Assembly (NCBI GenBank): GCA_036244855.1
Contig: BQKZ01005909.1
Coordinates: forward strand, 9,519 to 29,906
Source of the DNA: Temnopleurus reevesii
Taxonomy: Eukaryota; Echinodermata; Echinoidea; Temnopleuroida; Temnopleuridae
DNA length: 20,388 bases
Reading direction: 5' to 3'
This document shows, in pieces, positions 1 to 10,905 of this stretch. Numbering within the stretch: the stretch's first letter is position 1; each line of letters begins with the position of its first letter. The position numbers and the translations under genes were made by a program. The notes below the pieces were generated by a model. That model saw only the letters and a program-made list of their open reading frames with translations. It made no database searches and was not told where the DNA came from.

Positions 1-15
1 CCCCCCCCCCCCCCC
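1..15. repeat. poly-C run at window edge
   Basis: Fifteen C residues open the window; the run may extend upstream. Confidence 0.9.
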
Positions 16-140
16 TTAAGCGGAGACATATTTTATTGAAATAAAATGTCTTTCTCATAATTTCTCTGCTTTATGAATGTCTTTCGGTGGCAGTCACTCC
101 TGCCAAGAACCTTTTCCAATTAACATCAATAAACACTCTC

Positions 141-266
141 ACAATAACTTGAATAGATGAACAAAGTATTTCAAAGTCATCAACAATAACTTGAATAGAT
201 GAACAAAGTATTTCAAAGTCATCAACAATAACTTGAATAGATGAACAAAGTATTTTAAAGTCATCA
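141..266. repeat. 42-bp tandem repeat, three copies
   Basis: ACAATAACTTG begins at 141, 183 and 225, and the copies are almost identical (one C/T change in the third). On the minus strand the 42-bp unit reads as a 14-residue repeat in a short open frame, but nothing else supports a gene there. Confidence 0.9.
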
Positions 267-604
267 ACTTCAAAAAGCAAATCTTAGATCAGTTCTGAAT
301 GAGTTGAATAACGAATTTCGAGACGTGCGAGGCTTCCAGCATCGTGATCAGTGGTGATTACATCTATATATTAAATGCTGCCCAATGTTTTAATCAGAAC
401 CTGGCTCCATACATGAAAATAAATACATCCTATTATTTCAACTTTTTACAACTGTACAGCTGTTTCGGTGCCTAAAACCTCCCAACTTTTTGTTCAATCC
501 GTCGTACAGGAAAATACATACAGTTAATATTTCAATTTTTTTTTACTAGCCGCTCTCCTGGGTACCTTAATCACCACTTTATCCTTTCTTTTCTTATCAA
601 TCAG
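267..604 (+). other. intron upstream of exon 1
   Basis: AT-rich with no reading frame or repeat that I can see. The last 60 bases are T/C-rich and form the pyrimidine tract of the exon 1 acceptor. Confidence 0.6.
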
Positions 605-702
605 GTCTGACCGGTAGCTGCCAGGACTTACCTGTTCTTTACCGCAACGGAAGCGCCATTAGCGAGCCAGAGTCGGAGTCCGAGTCCGAGCCTACTGGTT
701 CA
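605..702 (+). CDS. exon 1 of visible gene (internal exon)
   Basis: The acceptor follows a T/C-rich tract ending at AG 603-604, and the donor is TCA|GTAAGT. The exon enters in phase 1 and leaves in phase 0. It encodes 32 residues: a Cys followed by DLPVLYRNGS (one glycosylation sequon), then alternating Ser-Glu pairs. Because it has an acceptor it is not the first exon; the start codon and signal peptide must lie before the window. I do not recognise a named domain in it. Confidence 0.75.
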
Positions 703-3700
703 GTAAGTAAAACACGATGTAAACTATTTCCATAAAATTAAGTCGAATTATAAACTCCTCAAGATAAGTTTGGAAATCTAAGTTTACGGACACATAGCAA
801 ATATATGGGAAATTTATTTCCATATCGGGCAATATCACTGAAAAGAGTGATTTATTACCTAAAGAATGACATCTCATTTATTTACAGATGTTATTTCAAA
901 AAGCAATTCCCTATAAAGGTAACAAAGGAATGAGAGTAAAAATTGCAACATTTGTGTAATTGACTTACTGTAGTGTCACCATTAAAATGTGGTTTTGAAT
1001 GGATAAAATCGATGCAAGAGCAGGAAGAAACGATTAATTAAAGAGTGAAATAATGAATAAATGAGCTTTTTTCAGGTGACATTTTTAGATTGTTAACAGT
1101 CATTGTAATAAACATCTTTACAATTTGATAAGCATTGATTATTCGTTATGTTATTCATCAATCCATTTAAATCCATAGTTTACCAACGTGACTACAATAG
1201 ATCGATTTCTGATTTTGCAGCTTTTGCGTCCATACTTTTTTATACTTCAAAGGAAATTACTCAGCTGTGAAATAACCTCTAGAAACAAATAAGGTGTCAT
1301 TCTTTAGATAATAAAACACTCTTTTTAGTGATATGACTTCATATAGATATAGATTTCCCATATTTATGCTATGTGTCCGTAAACTTAGATTTCCAAACCT
1401 TTTTTGAGGAGTTTATTATTATCATTATTATTTGTATTATTATTATTATTATTATTATTATCATTATCATTAGACATTCCCCCCCCAAAAAAAAAAAATG
1501 ATAAAAATTCATTTTTTCGACCACAGGGGCGACGTCGCCGTAGCTTATCGGACGAGGTCCGTGTCCGAGTCGTCCGTGATAGCCATGAAGACGGACACGA
1601 CGACGACCAGGAGTGGCAGTGCGTCCCCGGCCAGGGCCCCGTGCCCGAGGGCGAGCCTGAGCCTGAGGGTGAGCCTGAGGGTGGTGCTGAAGGTAAAGCA
1701 TGTATTGATATTCGGGCGGATCCAGATTTCCCCCTCCCCCCCCCATACAAAATACCCGCCCCTCCCGCTTCTTAAGAATTGAAGAAATTTTCTACTTCTA
1801 GAGCTAATGAAGAAAGACGAAGTTGACAAAAAAATCAGGAGGTGGAAAACCCATAAGTGTTATTGTATTGAGAATGACTATCGTCTTTCTTGGTGTTTTT
1901 TGTGTTGTTTTTTTTTGCATAGTCGAATTTACACATGTGGCATTTTAGTCAATTAACGGATAATATACTTCTTCAGTTAAAAAATGAATATATTATATTG
2001 ACGTTCTTTTAATCCTCTGACGTATTTCGATATGATTTTAGTGTTATCAACGTCATATCTGTACTCATTTTGATTTCGGAATGTTGGTACCTTTCAATGA
2101 CCTAATGAGCTTTTGAATCATGACACATTTAGAGTGTTTTCAAAATAACTTTTAACTTTCCCATGCATAGATATGAATAGAAAATATGAATAAATCTATT
2201 TAAATGAATAGAAAATATGAATAAATCTGTTTAAATGGGAAGTATCTCAATTTTCTCATCTTTCTCATTTTATAGCCGAGCCGACCCCTCAACCGGAAGG
2301 AGAACCTGAACCCGAGGGTGAACCAGAAGGAGAACCCGAGCCAGGTTTGGAATTTACCTACCGATCATTGAATGGTGTCCTGGAATAGAAGCGTGTACAA
2401 TATTGATCTGCTAAATTTATATAAAAGTTTTCACATACAATGATCAACTAATAATGATCATTTTATGAATCGGGTTTTTTTTCTCCCTCGTTACACATTA
2501 GTGAAGGCTATTTATCAACAATATAGGTCATATATTGCTATTGTATGCAGTCGGTGATTTGATGATTTGAAGTTAGTTAGCGTAACATAACACCTCCCTT
2601 TACTTTCAGGACCCCTCGTGATACCAAAATCTTGTTGTGAGGGCATCCTGCTAAAATATTGATCAATAAATATGTAATAAAGTATGCTTTTTGACAAAAT
2701 AAAGGCGTATTTTCTATAATCTTTCTACTTTCAAAATAAGAACTTTCATAACGCAGTAATGTCCCAGATATCAAAGACCAAAGACGACCAAAGTAGCACA
2801 TTGCCATCATCCGACTTGAGCCGTGTCTCTTTATCTAATACCACAAGTTTATCAAACATTATTTTGTCTCATAACGGTTTTCTCAGACATTTCTAGTTAT
2901 AAAGACCAAAAGCGAGATGAAATTCTATATAATAAGTTTTTGAAGCTATGATCTTAAATCCTTGTATCTACCATCTTCTTTTTGTACTTGGGAGGTGCAG
3001 TTTTTCATACAATTAATTGATTTATATGATGTAGAGCATTCGTTTGTTTATCATATGAAATTTTTCCATCTATATCAGACAAAATTTAAAAAAAAGAAAG
3101 AAAAAGAATTACCCCTATTAATTACATTATTTCACTGACTTGTATGGACATATGAAGGATCTTAATAATGCACTGCAAAAACGCTGGTGTTAAATTTAAC
3201 ACCAACCGGAATCTATATATGACACCACCACAAAAAGGTTCAAATAACACCAATATGGAATCCATTTGATATATTTCAATACCAACTGGTGTTGTTTAAG
3301 GCCTGGAACAACACCAGTCGGTGTTTAAATACATTGATTTAATTCAGAACTGGTGTTATTTTAACACTTTTCTGGTGTTGTACTATATAGATTCCGGTTG
3401 GTGTTAGATTTAACACCAGCGTTTTTGCAGTGTAATAATAAAAGATACAATTTATATAGCGCACGTATCCACTCTGCTGAGTGTTCAAGGCTCTTTACAT
3501 TATTATTACCCTGGCTTTAGCCTGGCAGCCATTTACGGCGCACTTGGCATTTCAAAGAAGAAATATTCCTGCCAGGTACCCATTCACCTCACCTGGGTTG
3601 AGTGCAGCACAATGTGGCTGAATTTTTTTGCTGAAGGAAATTGACGCCATGAGTAGGATTCGAACCTACGAATCTCTAGTTGAAAGGCGAGAGTCACGAC

Positions 3701-4144
3701 CACTGCACCACGGCGCCTCCACTTTGATATGGTCACCGGGATGGAAAATTATAATTTTTTTATGCCGTACCGGACATTTTCAACACGTAATCTAATGACC
3801 TCTTATGTAGGACATGTAACATATCCATGTAAGAAATTTTCCTAAGAGCACTCTTTATTCATGGAGGTAAATGCATTTTGTTTTATAATCCAAAATCAGG
3901 CGCAAGACTGCACGGGATGGACTGCATGGACGTCACCATCGGAATGGTTACCAATGGCACCCTGACGCGTATCCATGACTACTACACACGTGACCGCTCG
4001 ACGCCACGCTTGGATAGTTTCTATGGAGGGATGGAGAGCCTGGTGGCTGCCATGGGAGTGCAGTTGGAGACTGGCTTGACTCGAATCGTGTTCAGGAAGA
4101 AACTCGAATGTAAGAGGATGATGGTGGTGGTGATGATGACGATA

Positions 4145-4180
<36 letters not shown>

Positions 4181-4320
4181 ATGGTGATGATAATGATGAG
4201 CATGATGTTGTAGAGTGGTTATGGTGATGATGATGATGATGATATGATGATGATGAGGAGGATGAGGAGGAGAAGGAGGAAGATGATGATGATGAGGATG
4301 ATGATTGTGGTGAAGATGAT

Positions 4321-4351
<31 letters not shown>

Positions 4352-7300
4352 ATGATGGTGAGGAGGAGGAAGAGGATAAAAGGATGACGATCATGAGCAT
4401 GATGATAAGGATGGCGATGATGATGATGATGGTGGTGGTGGTCATGATGATGGTGAACATGATGAGGATGAGGTTGATGATGATATAAGATGACAATAAT
4501 GAGGATGACGATGATGAGCATGGTGATGATGGTGACGATAATTGTGATTGTGAGTGGTGGTTGTGAGGATGATGATCATCATCATCATCATGATGATCAT
4601 GATCATGATCATTATCATGATGACAATGATGGTTACAATCCACACGCACGGATCCCCATCAGCGGCAGTGATCGTCATAGCTCTGTGAATTTAAAAATTC
4701 ATAACTTTTGAATAAATTGTCCAATTTTGCTCAAACTTTCAAGTTTCTTCATCTGATTTTCCTTCATTTCATGGTAACATGACAATTCCAAGGCATAGTT
4801 TTCCTTTGATGATATGGTAAAACGATGTCCCCCCCCCCCCCTCACACTGCACCTTCATCAATCTTATTCTTGCTCATTCTCATCACAGCAACTGAACTGA
4901 CCGATCATTCCATTGCCAACAATGAGCCTATGTTCGCCATTTGGGCCCGAGGACAGGAGTTTGGTCGCTATGTTCACAACCCACCAAGCGGTTTGGAGCT
5001 ATGTCAGGCAAACGACTACATGTTCTACCGAAGAGATGAGCTGAAGTATCACGGGACCAGCCCGGACCAGCGCGGTGTCATTTCCAGCCTCAATTTTTAC
5101 GGTAGGTGATGCTTAAACATATAGATTAAACACAATATAAACAATTTCCATAAAAAAGTCGAACGCCAATTCAATGCTCCTATGGAATGCTGTTAAAATC
5201 GGAACCAGCTTATGATTGTTGTGTCCGCACAGTTCAGTACACGGCGTGTGGCTCTATTGTCCGTAACCCACTTTATTTTGCGGAAATAGTTTATATCGTG
5301 TTAATAATTTAGAGAGGAATGGCGCTTCAGTATATTTAAATATTTTGAAAGCTGCAGTAAAAAAAAACCATAATGCAGATAAAAATAGCGAATTGGAGCA
5401 TTTTCATAGTTCATGTTTGAATAAAACTGACTTAGACATGGTTTAATTGTCGCGAAATAAAAATAACGACATGATTAGCGCTCCCCAACACAACATCACC
5501 CACGTACAAAATGAATGCGAACTTAAACGCAGCACACAATACCATGGGAACGATCCCCCGATCGTCCGTATGTCGATTCACTTAGCGCTCCGTAAGAATA
5601 GCTACCGATTGGCATTTTCAAACTAAAATACGGCAGATATACCGGTACGCGAGAAAATCTTCTAATAATTTCTAGCGTAGTTATATTTAGGCATATAAAG
5701 CAATTTGGGAATACATCAGCTCGTTTCACATCAATTTCTGCATTCCGACCATAACTAAGCTATACCTTTAAGGTACAGAGTTTATCATTAAAACTTTACC
5801 ATGCCTGTCGAAAATTATTTCAAAATATAATCAGACGACATTTTGCCACCATGGACATAAACCAGTCGGTTGGAAGTTGATTATACAAGTGACTATTGAT
5901 AGATAAGATTATGAAGTATCTATAAATTTAAATATCCTCTGCCAGGATAATAGTTTGAAAACGCGCAAACTCAAGAAGGGACTTATTTCGGAAAAAAAAC
6001 GATTGTCAATGGGTTTGTGACATGCGAATTATTATTGAAATAGTATCAGTACCTTTGTTTTCTATAATTACTATCATTATATGCCCGTGCCGTCATCCTC
6101 TCAAACAGTACCCTAACAGAAGACCCCAATGCCCTAAATCAGGAACGACCCTGTTTCGCAAAAAAAAAGAAAGGTCAGTGGGACTGGTTTCGCAGGAGGA
6201 CGTTGCGACACGCGAATCACAATCGAATTGTTATGATTACTATTATTTTTTTTTGTTAATGATACGATAATTAGTATCATTGTGCCTGTGTCATTGTTTT
6301 AAACCCTAACAGAGGACCCCCAACGCCCAAAACCAGGAAGGGCCAAGTTTTGCTGAAGTAGTTGTCAATGGGAATACGGTAATTGTGCAGGAGGGTGTTG
6401 CGACACCCGAATCACAATCGAATTATAATCATTAATATAATTATCATTATCATCATCATTATGATTATCATTATCATTATCATCATATCATAATAGTTAT
6501 TATTACTATTATTACCATGTTTATCATTATCATTATTATTATTGTATTATTATTATTATCATCATCATCATCATCATCACTATAACTATTATTGTTATTA
6601 TTTTATCATTATCATCATCACTATTGTTATTATTATCATTATTATCATAATCATCAGCATTGTTTTCATTATTGATAGTATCAATATTATTGTTATTATC
6701 ATTATTACATCATCATCATTATAATTATAATCCTTGTGTTATTATCATTATAAACCATAACGGAGGACCCCAACGCCCAAAACCAGGAAACAAAAAAACC
6801 AGGTCAAAATAGTATCATTATTTTTATTTTCTATTGTCAATGATAAGATAAATATCACCAATGTGCCTGTGTCATTGTTTCAAACCCTAACAGAAGACCC
6901 CAACGCGACAAACCAGGAGGGACCCTGTTTCACAGAAAAGGTTGTAAATGGGGAAAATTGTGGAGGAGAGCGTTGTGACACGCGAATCACAGTGGAATAT
7001 CAAGAGGACACTGATAGTTATGACGTCACACTCAATACACGAATCGGAATGGACGAATGGACAGGCATCGGAATGTCGAGGGAGGGACAGATGGTAAATT
7101 GCTGATGAAATCCTAACATCTCTCTTCCTCTCTCTCTTCCTTTCTCTCCCTCTCTCTTAAAAAAAGACAAATAGAAACGATTTTTGTCCGAATTTGGACC
7201 ACTTTACACCAACTGGGTTTCCTAACTGTCTACGCGTCTATCAAAGACTATTGAGGGTATTGTTCAAAAGTTGCAGTTGATCGGAACGTGCCAATCATAA

Positions 7301-8615
7301 TCATTGTTTCATGCACGTTGTGTTACGTTAGACGTGCATGACATGCGGGAATAAAAAAGTGCGCTACAATTTGCGACTGATTTGCAGTTGATTGGAGATC
7401 AATTGAGACTTTTGAACAACACCCCCTTTCTACAAAGTCGCTATTATGATGTTTTCGATTTCAGTCAACTCTGACGAAGGGCACGCGTCGACCAGAAGTA
7501 TTACGTCATAGTTTTGCGCGTTGATCTGCTCATTGTTACTGCGCAACTAGCTGCCCTTCGCCACAAACTGTGGGTTTTCGATTTCAGTCAACTGTAACGA
7601 AGGGCACATCGACCGCAAGAAGTATGTCATAGTTTTGCTTGTCTGTCTATTGTTGCGGGCGCGACTGGCTGTTACGTAACAATTAACAGACGTGCAAAAA
7701 TATGACCTACTACTCCCGATTGATGTGCTCTTCGTTTGTATTAAGCGCTAAACGATGATATCTTTATTATCATGATTGCATAGATTGGTGGATATTTTTA
7801 TATAGGTGGCAGTTTCCCTTGCACCAATGTGTCGACTGATTTTTTGACTGATTTTGTTTGATTGATTTTTAAAAATCTTTTCCCCACCCAATACTCTTCC
7901 TCCTTCTTCTCCTCCTCGTCCTACTTCTCCTCCTCCTCTTTCTCCTCCTCCTGTTCTTCTTCTTCCTCCTCCTCCTCATCCCCTCCCCTTCCTACTCCTC
8001 TTCTTCCTGCTCTTCTTCTTCCTCCTCCTCCCCTGCCCCACCTCCTCTTCCTCGTCCTACTCCTCCTATTCCTCTTCCTTCTCCTCCCCCCTCCTCCTCT
8101 TCTTTATCCTCCTCCCCCCCTCCTCCATTTCTTCCTCCTCTTCCTCCTCCTCCTTATCCTCCTCCGCCCCTCCTCATTCTCCTCCTCTTCTTCTTCCTCC
8201 TCACCCTTCTTCTCATCCTCCTTATCCTCCTCCGCTCCTCCTCACCCTCCTTATTCTTCTCTTCTTCCTTCTCCCCCTTCTCCTCCTCCTCCTCCTCCTC
8301 CCTCGCCCTCTATCCTCCCTCTCCTCCTCTTCATCCCCTCCTTCTTTTCATCCTCCTCCCTCTATCCTCACCTCCTCCTCGTCCGATTCTCTTCCTCTTC
8401 CTCCCCCCTCGTCTCCCTCCTCTTCTTCTTACTCATCCCCTAATATTCTTCCTCCTTTGTTTTTTCTTCCTCCTCCTCTTTTCCTCCCTCCCTTCCTCCT
8501 CCCCCCTCCTCCTCCTCACTCTCCCCTCTCGTTCTCCTCTTCCTCCCCTTCCCACTCCCCCTCCTCCTTTCCTCCCCTCTCCCTATTCTTACTCCTATTC
8601 GGCCTCCTCCTTCTC

Positions 8616-8653
<38 letters not shown>

Positions 8654-10290
8654 CTTCCCCCGCCTGCTCACTCCTCCCCCTCCTCCCTCTCCTTCTCCTC
8701 CATCATCTCCTCCTCCAGGCTGGCTCGGATGCGATCCTGATGTGGGTCAGTAGCGATGACGGGATGATTCGTGTTAAGGATTACACCCTCAACAGCAGAG
8801 CTCCTAGTGGCGTGGTTGAGGATGCTGACAGTACGGGTCTGCAGGTCCTAGAGTCGAGGTACACGGGAGGCATCCTTAACGTCAAGTTAAACCGCCTTAG
8901 GAACACCGGCGACAGCAATGTGAGATAACGTTTAGATCTACTCTTAATTATTACCCTACTCAGACTCTCAAAAAACATCACTGAATATTCCATAATTATC
9001 AAAAATTTACTTTCTATTATTCATATTTTTTAAAGCAAAACCAATTTATATTTTGCAGTTAATTCATACTCTCATCTTCTTGAAATATGTTTTATTCAAT
9101 AAATTAATATAGAGCCAGAAAATCTAAAAATTCCAAATGAGACCTAAATGATATTCTAAAAAATTACTGAAAATCTGTTCTATAATAATAAATCATTGAA
9201 ATAAAAATCTTTCATTGTACGAAAACAAATATGATTAAAGTTATAGTTAAATGTACATTAAGTGTAAACAGCTCATTTTTATTCAAGCAAATGAACACAA
9301 TGATTATTTGCACCTTGTAACCTTCATATGGAACTTTCCTAAAACTGCAAAAGAAGCTAAAAAATAGAAGCAAAATATGACCTTGAAGAAGTTTAAAAAT
9401 TATTTAATAGCCAGTCTAGTTTTCTATCTTTCAGTTTACAATGAACAAGATATAAACAATTTCCGCACAATAAAGTGGGTCACGGACAATAGATCTGCAC
9501 GTCGTGTATTAAACTGTGCGGGTACACAACAATCACAAGCCAGTTATGATTTGAATAGCATTGCAAAAAGAGCATTGAATTGGTGTTCGACTTAATTTTA
9601 CGGGAAATATTTTATATCGTATTGTGTAAATGTCTTTATTAAACAATTTCACACAATGATTATGGGCATCTGACGACCTCCATAAGGGACTTTTCTAACA
9701 TTATATTTCCTCGTACAAACTGCCCAAAAAGTTATAAAAAGGGAAGAGAAATATGAAATAATTGAGGCCAGACCATGAAGAAGTTAAAGAATAATGCAAA
9801 TAAGCCAGTTCAGTTTTCCTTTCTTACAATTTATAATGAGCATGATATAAAGTATTTCCATAAAACATAAAGTGAGTTATCACGCTATGGAACAATAGAT
9901 CCGTACACCATGTATTGAATTGTGCGGACACAACCATCACCAGCCAGTTCCGATTTGAATAACATTACAAAGGAACATTGAATTGGCGTTCGACGCAATT
10001 TTACAGAAATAGATTATGTTGTGTTAATGGTAAATATTAAGATAATTTTTTTATGTTATCATTCACTCATTTCTTTGTACAGGATTTCATATTTACCAAT
10101 GACAGAGATGACTGTGCACACTTTCTCGTCCCGAGGCCCGATGGGGTGGGGTCCGTCTCGAACGATATGCCTGTCAGACATGCTCTGACGCCTACGGTCT
10201 TAGCTAGGACATGCATCAAAGCTTGCAGTAAGTATTACAATGATTGCCTTCGTACACCCATACACAGATATACACACGTACATACACACA

Positions 10291-10337
<47 letters not shown>

Positions 10338-10872
10338 GTACTATATACACATGCACACACTACACATACACACACAAACACACACACACAAATCACACTA
10401 CACACACTCGCACGCACACACACACATACCTACACAAACCCACACACAGTAAGTGTTACCATAATTGCCTTCGTACACTCACACATGGAGATACACACAT
10501 AAACACACACACAACACAATACATAACCACACGCATACGCACACACTACACATGCACATAAAACACGCACACTCACACATCATTAAAAACGCACACACAT
10601 TAAAAACGCACACACATTCTCACACGCTCGCACATACACACACACAAATACACATGCAAGTTTGTCGATCTGTGAGGCATGCACGCCATGCATCAGAGCT
10701 TGCAGTATGTATTACCATGATTGCGCTCATAATACATTTGCAGAGATACACACACATACATACACCTAAATTCATACACACACATACATATGTATGAACA
10801 TGTATACACATATGCACACATACCCACGCACGCACACATTCAACACACTCTCACACATGCACGTCACACTCT

Positions 10873-10905
<33 letters not shown>

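Noticed and set aside
141..266. CRISPR-like array
   Set aside because: Three adjacent 42-bp copies with no spacers, in animal DNA; a minisatellite.
1369..1829. Minus-strand frames opposite exon 2
   Set aside because: They are antisense shadows of a GC-rich exon plus an ATT repeat; the + strand frame has matching splice sites and phase.
3640..3720. A tRNA gene on the minus strand
   Set aside because: The box A and box B sequences are good, but a SINE body and tail follow directly and the cloverleaf is imperfect; it is the head of a SINE.
4179..4649. Long minus-strand reading frames rich in Ser, His, Asp and Ile
   Set aside because: They come entirely from GAT/GAG triplet repeats; all frames are open, and there are no domains or splice context.
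6022..6270. 82-residue frame across pseudo-exon copy 1 as an alternative exon
   Set aside because: The frame is not the one used by exon 6, the A-run shifts the reading, and no donor follows the copy.
7862..8753. + strand frames of up to 193 residues rich in Ser, Pro and Leu
   Set aside because: A by-product of the CCT/CTT tract; only the last part (from 8719) is coding, as exon 7.
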